From NCBI RefSeq assembly GCF_000805385.1, contig NZ_JTJW01000005.1, positions 830,024 to 894,023 on the forward strand: a stretch of 64,000 nt of DNA. Reading direction: 5' to 3'. The notes beneath the pieces were generated by a model that worked only from the letters and a program-made list of their open reading frames with translations, had not been told where the DNA came from and made no database searches. A program made the position numbers and the translations under genes. Positions 37,514-44,607 of the stretch are shown here, piece by piece (position 1 is the first letter of the stretch; each line of letters starts with the position of its first letter). The DNA comes from Mycolicibacterium setense. Lineage in GTDB: Bacteria; Actinomycetota; Actinomycetes; Mycobacteriales; Mycobacteriaceae.

Positions 37514-38530
37514 ATGAGGCAGAATGCGGAGGTGCCGACACCGCCGCAACGCCCCGGCGACCCCGGCCGGCAAGGCCGCGGCCCCGTGCCGCCTCCCGAC
37601 CCGGCCACTCGGCGGCTGCCCCGCCCGGGACGATCCGAGGCACCCACCGAACAGATCCGCGCCCGCCACCAGCCACCCGATGCGGCAACCCAGAAGATCA
37701 TGCGGCCGCCTCCACCCATGGCTCCTCGCCCGGCAGGACCGCCGCCGCAGCATCCGCCCGCCGGCCCAAGGGCTACCGCTCCCGAGCCGGGCAAGCCGTC
37801 CTCACGATGGCGCAGCCCGCAGGCGATCATCCTCATCGCGGTCGTCGCGGTGGCGGTTGTGGTGATCGGCCTGACCGGTGCGGAACTGTACGCCCGGCAC
37901 AAGGCCGACTCGGTACTCGTGGCGGTCGCCGAATGCGTTGTGGAGGACAGTGCCTCGGTCTCGTTCGGGGTCAATCCGCCATTCCTTTGGCAGCACGTCA
38001 ACGGGCACTACACCAACATCTCGGTCAAGACCGGCGGCAAGCAGGTGCAGGCAGCGAAGGGGATGACGGCCGATGTGGCGCTCTCCGACATCCGGTTGCA
38101 GGGCACCGAGGATTCCAAGGGCACCATCGGATCATTGAGCGCCACCCTGAGTTGGACATCGGCCGGTATCAAGGACACGGTGGCCGAGAACCTGCCCGGC
38201 GTCGGTGCGCTGGTCTCCGACGTGAGCACCGACCCGGCCGCGGGCACCATCACCCTGCAGGCCGTGGGGGACACCGAGGTCACGGCGAAGCCGGTGGTGG
38301 ACAACGGGAATCTGGATCTGCAGGTCATCGATGTCAGCGGGCCCTTCGAGAAAGACACCGTGCAGGCGGCCCTCGACAGCCTCACCTCGAAGCTGAACGA
38401 TGCCTACCCGCTGGGCATCCACGCGGACAGCGTCGCGGTGACCGACACCGGCGTGGTGGGCAAGTTCTCGAGCCAGAACGCGGCCATTCCGAACGACGAA
38501 TCCGACGACGCCTGCTTCTCGAAGCTGTGA
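37514..38530 (+). CDS. DUF2993 (LmeA-like) membrane-anchored protein
   Basis: 338 residues: a long Pro/Arg-rich cytoplasmic N-terminus (about 1-105), one transmembrane helix (AIILIAVVAVAVVVIGLTGAEL, about 104-125), and an extracytoplasmic DUF2993 domain (about 130-338; VNPPFLWQHVNGHYTNISVKTGG, then LSDIRLQG and LNDAYPLGIHADSV). DUF2993 proteins such as LmeA act in periplasmic mannan/lipomannan elongation, and the domain resembles lipid-binding tubes. ATG 37514 is preceded by GTG 37511; the true start is uncertain. Its stop overlaps the chorismate mutase GTG (GTGA). Confidence 0.8.
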   Translation: MRQNAEVPTPPQRPGDPGRQGRGPVPPPDPATRRLPRPGRSEAPTEQIRARHQPPDAATQKIMRPPPPMAPRPAGPPPQHPPAGPRATAPEPGKPSSRWRSPQAIILIAVVAVAVVVIGLTGAELYARHKADSVLVAVAECVVEDSASVSFGVNPPFLWQHVNGHYTNISVKTGGKQVQAAKGMTADVALSDIRLQGTEDSKGTIGSLSATLSWTSAGIKDTVAENLPGVGALVSDVSTDPAAGTITLQAVGDTEVTAKPVVDNGNLDLQVIDVSGPFEKDTVQAALDSLTSKLNDAYPLGIHADSVAVTDTGVVGKFSSQNAAIPNDESDDACFSKL

Positions 38531-39087
38531 CCAAGAGCCGAGCCGCAGCGGCCGGTGCGCTCACGTTCGCGGCGCTGTTTATCGTGCCGGTCGCGCGGGC
38601 CGAACCTCCCAGTCCGTTACTGCCACTGGTCGATGCGGCCGCGCAGCGTCTGCAGACGGCGGACTCGGTGGCCGCCAACAAGTTCCGTACCGGTGGGCCG
38701 ATCGAGGACCCGCGTCGCGAGCAACAGGTCATCGACGCCACCATGGCCGAAGCCGCCGGCCGCCACATCGATCCGGCCTACGTCAGCGGCGTGTTTCGTG
38801 ATCAGATCGACGCGACCGTCGCAGTGGAGTACGGCCTGTTCTCGCAATGGAAGCTGGATCCGGCGACGGCTCCGGTGACCGCGCCCGACCTCGCGGCATC
38901 CAGGTCGACGATCGACACGCTCAACCACACGATGGTGGACGAGATCGCCGGCCGATGGCTCGTCCTGCACTCACCGGCCTGCCGGGCCGACCTGGCGGAC
39001 GCCGTCGATGCGGTGGCCACGGCACGAAAGCTGGATCCGCTGTTCCGCCGGGCACTGGACTACGCCACCAGGTCCTACTGCCGCTGA
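38527..39087 (+). CDS. secreted chorismate mutase (AroQ-gamma type)
   Basis: 186 residues resembling the secreted mycobacterial chorismate mutase (Rv1885c type), converting chorismate to prephenate but exported. Signal peptide about 1-24 (ALTFAALFIVPVARA), then an all-helical domain: PLLPLVDAAAQRLQTADSVAANKF with Arg/Lys active-site residues (Lys in AANKFRTG), a VFRDQIDATVAVEYGLFSQWK helix, and a C-terminal Cys pair (HSPACRAD and TRSYCR) forming the known disulfide. GTG start overlaps the DUF2993 stop, so it is translationally coupled to a cell-envelope lipid-binding protein, an unexpected pairing. Confidence 0.85.
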   Translation: MTKSRAAAAGALTFAALFIVPVARAEPPSPLLPLVDAAAQRLQTADSVAANKFRTGGPIEDPRREQQVIDATMAEAAGRHIDPAYVSGVFRDQIDATVAVEYGLFSQWKLDPATAPVTAPDLAASRSTIDTLNHTMVDEIAGRWLVLHSPACRADLADAVDAVATARKLDPLFRRALDYATRSYCR

Positions 39088-39159
39088 CCGCGGCGGCGCT
39101 CCAGTATTGACGTTTCTGTAGACCCACTGCGGGTACTCCTGGCCGCAGGAGGTCTGGAA

Positions 39160-39933
39160 ATGCCTACATGGAGTTGGATCGTCATCGCTGTGGTTGTCGC
39201 GGTCATCGTGCTGCTCGCGGTGGTCGTGGCCGCATCGATGATGCGTCAGAAGCGCAGTGAACGGCTCAAAGAAGAGTTCGGCCCGGAGTATGAGCACGCC
39301 GTAGAAACCGCCGGTGGTCAACGTGCGGCGGAGCGGGAGCTCATCGCGCGCAAACGGAAGCACGACAAGCTGGACATCGCCGAGTTGACGCCGGGATCCC
39401 GGGTGCGATACGTCGAGGCGTGGGCGGCGACGCAGGCCGGCTTCGTCGACAACCCGGCGAAGTCCGTCAGTGAAGCTGATCGTCTCGTCACCGAGGTGAT
39501 GCGCGAACGCGGTTATCCGGTAGACGATTTCGAGCAACGCGCGGCTGACATCTCTGTCGATCACCCCAAGGTGGTGGAGCACTACCGCGCCGCGCACATC
39601 CTGCACGCCGCTCAGGAGCAGGGCGACATCGGCACGGAGGCCCAACGTGAGGCGCTGGTCCACTATCGCGCGCTGTTCGAGCAGTTGGTCGGGGCCGGGC
39701 ACGAGGCGCCCGAAGAACGCGGGGTGCCAGAAGAACGCGGGGTGCCAGAAGAACGTGGAGGCCGGCTGGAACACGAAGCCCAGCCTGAGGCCGGGGCCGA
39801 GCGCGACGCCGGCAAACACGAGGCCCGTACGAACGAGGCCCGACCGAACGAGGCCCGACCGAACGATGCCCGTGCGAACAATGCCCGTTCGAACGACGCC
39901 GGTACGGATTCGCCGAAGGAGGCGCGAGCATGA
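39160..39933 (+). CDS. membrane-anchored protein with repeat-rich acidic tail
   Basis: 257 residues. One N-terminal transmembrane helix (SWIVIAVVVAVIVLLAVVVAASM, about 5-27), then a helical domain (about 40-170) whose core is VEAWAATQAGFVDNPAKSVSEADRLVTEVM, and a low-complexity tail (about 180-257) of PEERGV and EARPN-type repeats encoded by short DNA tandem repeats. The core motif is repeated in the next gene, so both belong to one uncharacterised family. It ends with an ATGA overlap into that gene. The variable tail length may differ among strains through slippage. Function unknown. Confidence 0.75.
   Translation: MPTWSWIVIAVVVAVIVLLAVVVAASMMRQKRSERLKEEFGPEYEHAVETAGGQRAAERELIARKRKHDKLDIAELTPGSRVRYVEAWAATQAGFVDNPAKSVSEADRLVTEVMRERGYPVDDFEQRAADISVDHPKVVEHYRAAHILHAAQEQGDIGTEAQREALVHYRALFEQLVGAGHEAPEERGVPEERGVPEERGGRLEHEAQPEAGAERDAGKHEARTNEARPNEARPNDARANNARSNDAGTDSPKEARA
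39712..39758 (+). repeat. 18-bp coding tandem repeat
   Basis: GAAGAACGCGGGGTGCCA occurs twice exactly (39712-39729, 39730-39747) with a third partial, diverged copy, encoding PEERGV-type units in frame. Confidence 0.8.
39816..39905 (+). repeat. 15-bp coding tandem repeat (about 6 copies)
   Basis: GAACGAGGCCCGACC-like units at 39831, 39846, 39861, 39876 and 39891, preceded by a degenerate copy, encode NEARP/NDARA/NNARS/NDAGT. All are in frame, so copy-number change would alter tail length without a frameshift. Confidence 0.8.
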
Positions 39934-40280
39934 CGACCCATGACGAGCAGATATCGACACCGGCGCGCGACGCAGCTTCAGGTGCGCCGGCCGGGGCGCT
40001 CACCGAGGACAACACGTTGTTGTTCGCCGACGAGCATCGGTCGGGATTGCACTCGCGGTGGAATGACATCCAGGCGGCCTTCGTCGACGATCCGAAGGAG
40101 TGCGTGCAGAGAGCGGACAACCTTGTGGCGGAGGTCGTCGAAGAGCTCACCGCGAGTTTCGCCGACACCCGTTCGCGGCTCGAGGCGCAATGGTCCCGTG
40201 GCGAGAAGGCGTCCACCGAAGATCTCCGTGTCGCTCTCACGAGGTACCGCGATTTCTTCCAGCGGCTGCTGTCGGTGTGA
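39930..40280 (+). CDS. small soluble paralog of the upstream repeat-tail protein
   Basis: 116 residues, no transmembrane segment. The core HSRWNDIQAAFVDDPKECVQRADNLVAEVVEEL (about 41-73) aligns residue for residue with the W-x3-Q-A-x-F-V-D-x-P-x3-V-x2-A-D-x-L-V-x-E-V pattern of the preceding membrane protein, and TEDLRVALTRYRDFFQRLL matches its end (EAQREALVHYRALFEQLV). ATG 39930 overlaps the upstream stop (ATGA). A membrane-bound and a soluble form of one domain made from one transcript suggests a complex or regulator pair. No known function. Confidence 0.8.
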   Translation: MTTHDEQISTPARDAASGAPAGALTEDNTLLFADEHRSGLHSRWNDIQAAFVDDPKECVQRADNLVAEVVEELTASFADTRSRLEAQWSRGEKASTEDLRVALTRYRDFFQRLLSV

Positions 40281-40303
40281 CGGGCCGGGGCTGACCCCGG
40301 CGC

Positions 40304-41899
40304 CTACAGGCTGTCGATGATCGCGTTCTTCAGCGCCTCGGAATTGGTGCCGAACACCGCTTGAACGCTGTTGCCGACTTCGATCACGCCAGCGGCGCCG
40401 AGCGCCTTCAACCGGTCCTGGTCGACCTTGGACTTGTCCGCCACTTCCATCCGCAGCCGGGTGATGCAGGCATCGACGTTGACGAGATTCTCGCGACCAC
40501 CGAACGCTGCGATGATCTGTTCGGCCTGGGTGTTTGCCCGCGCGGGCGCGGTGAGGGTTTCGGTGGCGGTTCCGCCGGCCGTTGTGGGATCGCCGGCACC
40601 GCCGGCAGCAGTGGAATCGGCGCCCTCGCCCAGGTTCGCCTGCTCCTCTGCCTCGAACTCTGACTCGGGCTCGCGTCCCGGAGTGCGCATGTTCCACTTC
40701 GTGATCGCCACGTAGAACAACACGAAGTAGATGACCGCGACCACCGCTCCCATCGCGATGAGCAGCCAGATGTTCCTCGCGGCGGGCGCGCCACCGTAGA
40801 GCAGCAGGTCGAGGAGTCCGGCCGAGAACGAGAAGCCCAAGTGGATGTCGAGCAGGTAGGCGACTGCCAGGGACAGCCCGGTCAGGACCGCATGGATGAC
40901 GTAGAGCGGAAACGCCACGAACATGAATGCGAACTCCAGCGGCTCGGTCACGCCCGTCAGGAAGGCGGTCAGACCAGCGGCGGAGAGGATGCCGACCGCA
41001 ACCTTGCGCTGCTTGCGGTTCGCGGCCAGGATCATCGCCAGGGCCGCGGCGGGCAATCCGAACATCAGCACCGGGTAGAACCCAGAGGTGAGGATGCCCG
41101 CCGTCGGATCGCCGGCCGCGAAGCGCGTGAGCTCACCGGTGACCACGTTGCCGTCCGCGGTCTGATAGTCGCCGTAGATGAACCACACGTATGAGTTCGG
41201 GATGTGGTGCAGGCCCAAGGGAATCAGCATGCGGTTGGCGAAACCGTAGACGAAGGCGCCCAGCGCGCCACTGCCGCCGATGAACCGGCCGAGTCCGGTC
41301 AGCCCCGTGTCGAAGATCGGATAGAAGTAGCTCATCAAGAAGGCGATGAACAGGCTCGCCAGGGACACCACGATCGGCACGAATCGGCGTCCACCGAAAA
41401 AGCCGAGATAGGAAGGCAATTGGATGGTGTGGTAACGGTCGAACAGCCATGCCGTCAACAAGCCCACTACGATGCCGGCGAACACGCTGTAGTTGATCTG
41501 TGCCTGATCGCCGGCCTTGTCCACCTCGCCCGCCAGCACGATGGGGGACATCGTCTTGAAGACCGCCGACATCACCAGATAGCCGACCACCGCGGCCAGC
41601 GCCGTCGACCCGTCGGCCTTGCGGGCGAAGCCGATTGCGACACCGACGGCGAAGAGCAGGGGAAGGTTGCTGAACAATGCGTCGCCCGCGGCGCTCATCG
41701 CCTTGAAGAAAGGGCCGATCACGGGAGAATCGATCCGGCCCAGCAGGTCGGGTTGGCCCAGCCGCAGCAGGATGCCCGCCGCGGGCAACACGGCGATGGG
41801 CAACATGAGGCTCTTGCCGAGTCGCTGTAGTTGCGCGAAAGCGGGTATGCGCAAGCCTGATTTCGACTGTGCACCTACGGAATTCGTCGGACTGCTCAT
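40304..41899 (-). CDS. nagE: PTS N-acetylglucosamine/glucose permease IIBC
   Basis: 531 residues. The IIC channel domain is N-terminal (about 25-390) with about ten helices and motifs [35 protein letters not shown] and [13 protein letters not shown]. The IIB domain is at the C-terminus (about 455-531) with phospho-acceptor Cys478 in DACITRLR. It takes up and phosphorylates an N-acetylated or plain glucose-type sugar. Because the divergent genes are crr, nagB and nagA, GlcNAc is the likely substrate, but a glucose PTS cannot be excluded from sequence. A charged, Ala/Gly-rich linker joins the domains. The general components EI and HPr are not in the window. Confidence 0.88.
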   Translation of the reverse strand: MSSPTNSVGAQSKSGLRIPAFAQLQRLGKSLMLPIAVLPAAGILLRLGQPDLLGRIDSPVIGPFFKAMSAAGDALFSNLPLLFAVGVAIGFARKADGSTALAAVVGYLVMSAVFKTMSPIVLAGEVDKAGDQAQINYSVFAGIVVGLLTAWLFDRYHTIQLPSYLGFFGGRRFVPIVVSLASLFIAFLMSYFYPIFDTGLTGLGRFIGGSGALGAFVYGFANRMLIPLGLHHIPNSYVWFIYGDYQTADGNVVTGELTRFAAGDPTAGILTSGFYPVLMFGLPAAALAMILAANRKQRKVAVGILSAAGLTAFLTGVTEPLEFAFMFVAFPLYVIHAVLTGLSLAVAYLLDIHLGFSFSAGLLDLLLYGGAPAARNIWLLIAMGAVVAVIYFVLFYVAITKWNMRTPGREPESEFEAEEQANLGEGADSTAAGGAGDPTTAGGTATETLTAPARANTQAEQIIAAFGGRENLVNVDACITRLRMEVADKSKVDQDRLKALGAAGVIEVGNSVQAVFGTNSEALKNAIIDSL

Positions 41900-42044
41900 C
41901 GCCTACCGCCCTCCTGGCAACCGGCGCGACCCGCCGCGAAGCTGTGCGGAAGCTTAGACGAGAACCCGCGAACTCGCGGCCCGGTTTCGGGCACGCTCGT
42001 ATTGTTTGTGGCACGAGCACGCCGCGCCACGAAGGAGTCGCACA

Positions 42045-42524
42045 GTGAGCAGGACGCAGGTACTCGCCCCGGTCGCCGGGCGCGCAGTGGCACTCCAGGA
42101 TGTTCCGGATCCGGTGTTCTCGGCCGGCATGGTGGGCTACGGCGCGGCGGTGGACCCGTCGCGTGGCGTGGTCGACGCGATTGCCCCGGTCAGCGGCAGA
42201 TTGTTGAAGCTGATGCCGCACGCGTACGTGATCATGACGGCCGACAACGTGGGCGTGCTGGTCCACCTCGGGTTGGACACGGTCGCGCTGAACGGCGAAG
42301 GATTCACCACGCATGTGAGCCAGGGCGATCAGGTGGTCGCCGGTCAGGTCGTGATCACCTACGACGTGCCCGCCGTCGAGGCGAAGGGCCTCAATCCGAT
42401 CGTCCCGGTGGTGGTCATGGACGAGCGGGAGGCCCGTAACGTGACCGTGGCCGGCCCCGTCCAGGCCGGAGACGATATCGACTCGGGCGCAGAGCTTTTC
42501 ACGGCGAGCAAGCAGGATCGGTAG
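42045..42524 (+). CDS. crr: PTS glucose-family enzyme IIA
   Basis: 159 residues of the IIA-Glc fold. Motifs: VLAPVAGRAVALQDVPDPVFSAGMVG at the N-terminus, HAYVIMTADNVGVLVHLGLDTV with phospho-acceptor His74, and KGLNPIVPVVVM near the end. GTG 42045 has GAAGGAG 7 nt upstream; an earlier in-frame ATG has no ribosome site. Receives phosphate from HPr and passes it to the IIB domain of the divergent permease. Followed without a gap by nagB. Confidence 0.9.
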   Translation: MSRTQVLAPVAGRAVALQDVPDPVFSAGMVGYGAAVDPSRGVVDAIAPVSGRLLKLMPHAYVIMTADNVGVLVHLGLDTVALNGEGFTTHVSQGDQVVAGQVVITYDVPAVEAKGLNPIVPVVVMDEREARNVTVAGPVQAGDDIDSGAELFTASKQDR

Positions 42525-43310
42525 ATGGAGGTCGTCATCCTGGCCGGTGCCGCGGCGATCGGTGGCGTGGCTGCCGACGCGATCGGGGCGCTGCTGAGCC
42601 GCAAACCAGACGCGGTCCTCGGTCTGGCCACGGGCTCGTCGCCGCTGGCGATCTATGACGAACTCGCCGCGCGGTGTGCCGCCGGGCTGATCTCATTCCG
42701 GCAGGCCAGGGGGTTCACCCTGGACGAATACGTCGGCCTGCCAGCGGATCATCCTGAGCGCTACCGCAATGTGATCGACACCGTATTCGTATCCCGCGTC
42801 GACTTCGCCCCGGATGCGGTGCAGGGGCCCGATGGTCTGGCGGCCGACATTCCTGCGGCGTGCGCGGCGTACGAGGACGCGATTCGCGATGCGGGCGGTG
42901 TCGATCTGCAGATAGTCGGTATCGGCACCGATGGGCACATCGCCTTCAACGAGCCGGGATCCTCGCTGGCGTCGCGCACCCGCATCAAGACACTGACCCG
43001 CCAGACCCGCCTCGACAATGCCCGGTTCTTCGGAGACGACCTCGACGCGGTGCCGACGCATTGCCTGACCCAGGGGCTGGCCACCATCATGGCGGCCCGG
43101 CATGTGATCCTGGTGGCCCACGGGCGCAGCAAGGCCGAAGCGGTGCACCATCTCGTCGAGGGTGCGGTGAGCGCCATGTGGCCGGCGACCATCCTGCAGC
43201 ATCACCCGCATGTCACGGTTCTGCTCGACGACTCTGCGGCGCAACGGCTTCAGCTCATCGACTACTACCGTGAGACTTACCGCTCGAAGCCGGATTGGCA
43301 GGGTATCTGA
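42525..43310 (+). CDS. nagB: glucosamine-6-phosphate deaminase
   Basis: 261 residues converting glucosamine-6-phosphate to fructose-6-phosphate and ammonia. Motifs: ATGSSPLAIYDEL (phosphate site, about 35-47), FTLDEYVGLP with Asp67 as base, and VGIGTDGHIAFNEPGSSL with Asp136 and His138. ATG directly follows the crr stop and its own stop abuts nagA, so crr-nagB-nagA is a tight operon. It feeds GlcNAc carbon to glycolysis after NagA. Confidence 0.93.
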   Translation: MEVVILAGAAAIGGVAADAIGALLSRKPDAVLGLATGSSPLAIYDELAARCAAGLISFRQARGFTLDEYVGLPADHPERYRNVIDTVFVSRVDFAPDAVQGPDGLAADIPAACAAYEDAIRDAGGVDLQIVGIGTDGHIAFNEPGSSLASRTRIKTLTRQTRLDNARFFGDDLDAVPTHCLTQGLATIMAARHVILVAHGRSKAEAVHHLVEGAVSAMWPATILQHHPHVTVLLDDSAAQRLQLIDYYRETYRSKPDWQGI

Positions 43311-44456
43311 GTGTTGTTGACCGCCGACACCGTGATCACGGGCGCAGAACTGTTGCGGCCGGGGTGGATTGAGGTGTCCGGCGGCCGGGTGACGGCGCTG
43401 GGGGCAGGCGCTGCGCCTCGTCCTGCCGATCGCGGCCTCGGTCCGGTGACGGTCGTGCCGGGTTTCGTCGACACTCACAACCACGGCGGTGGTGGGGGCA
43501 GTTTCTCGATCGCATCGCGGGCCGACACGTCAGCCGCGGTGGCACTGCACCGCAGGCACGGCACCACGACCCTGATCGCCTCCCTGGTCACCACGAGTCC
43601 GGACGATCTGCTGCGCCAGGTCGGTGTGCTGGCCGAGGACGTCCGGGCCGGGCGGATCGACGGGATCCACCTCGAAGGTCCTTGGCTGTCGACGGTGCGG
43701 TGCGGGGCCCATCAACCGGCACTCATGCGTGATCCGGATCCGGACGAGATCGACCGGATACTCGCGGCCGCCGCGGGCACGGTCCGGATGGTGACGATCG
43801 CCCCCGAACGTCCTGGTGCGCTTGCGGCCATCGAGCGGTTGGTCGACGCCGGTGTGGTGGTGGCCGTCGGTCATACCGAGGCGACATACCAACAGACCCG
43901 CGCGGCGATCGCCGCCGGTGCCACCATCGGCACTCACCTGTTCAACGCCATGCGCCCGATCGACCGGCGCGAGCCGGGCCCGGTGATCGCTCTTCTCGAA
44001 GATGACTCTGTCACAGTCGAACTCATCACCGACGGGGTCCACCTCGCACCGGCCGTCTACCGGCACGTCACGCGTGCTGTCGGACCGGACCGGGTGTCGC
44101 TGATCACCGACGCGATGGCCGCCACCGGCATGGCCGACGGCCGTTATCACCTGGGGCCGGTCGAGGTCGACGTGGCGGACGGGGTGGCGTTCGTCGGGGG
44201 CACCGACACCATCGCCGGGAGCACCGCGACCATGGACCACGTGGTCCGATTCGCCGTGGCCCATTGCGGTTTGGCAGGCGACGAGGCCCTGATGCTCGCT
44301 GTTCGCCAGGCCGCGCTCAACCCGGCGCGAGCCCTCGGTCTGCCTGGCGGCGACCTGACGCCGGGTGCTGCAGCCGATCTCGTGGTCCTGGGTCGGGATC
44401 TGAAGGTGGAGGCAGTGTTGCGTCGCGGCGTGTGGGAGTTGGAGCCCACGGCATAG
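43311..44456 (+). CDS. nagA: N-acetylglucosamine-6-phosphate deacetylase
   Basis: 381-residue amidohydrolase removing the acetyl group from GlcNAc-6-phosphate made by the PTS. Metal and catalytic motifs: FVDTHNHGGGGG (about 57-66), HLEGPWLS (Glu ligand, about 118-125), GHTEAT (about 187-192), THLFNAM and LITDAMAATGM (catalytic Asp). GTG start immediately after the nagB stop. Completes the GlcNAc uptake and breakdown operon. Confidence 0.92.
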   Translation: MLLTADTVITGAELLRPGWIEVSGGRVTALGAGAAPRPADRGLGPVTVVPGFVDTHNHGGGGGSFSIASRADTSAAVALHRRHGTTTLIASLVTTSPDDLLRQVGVLAEDVRAGRIDGIHLEGPWLSTVRCGAHQPALMRDPDPDEIDRILAAAAGTVRMVTIAPERPGALAAIERLVDAGVVVAVGHTEATYQQTRAAIAAGATIGTHLFNAMRPIDRREPGPVIALLEDDSVTVELITDGVHLAPAVYRHVTRAVGPDRVSLITDAMAATGMADGRYHLGPVEVDVADGVAFVGGTDTIAGSTATMDHVVRFAVAHCGLAGDEALMLAVRQAALNPARALGLPGGDLTPGAAADLVVLGRDLKVEAVLRRGVWELEPTA

Positions 44457-44607
44457 GTCGCCTGAGGCACTGCTCGACGGTCCGAAAATTGTTTTCTGAG
44501 GCAAGGATCCGCGCTGCGGCGGTGGTGATTGGCCGTTACGGTTTCTTGCACCGGCGTAGCGTCGGAGCTGGGTACCACCCGGCTCAGGGAATGCATCTGG
44601 GGGTGTT

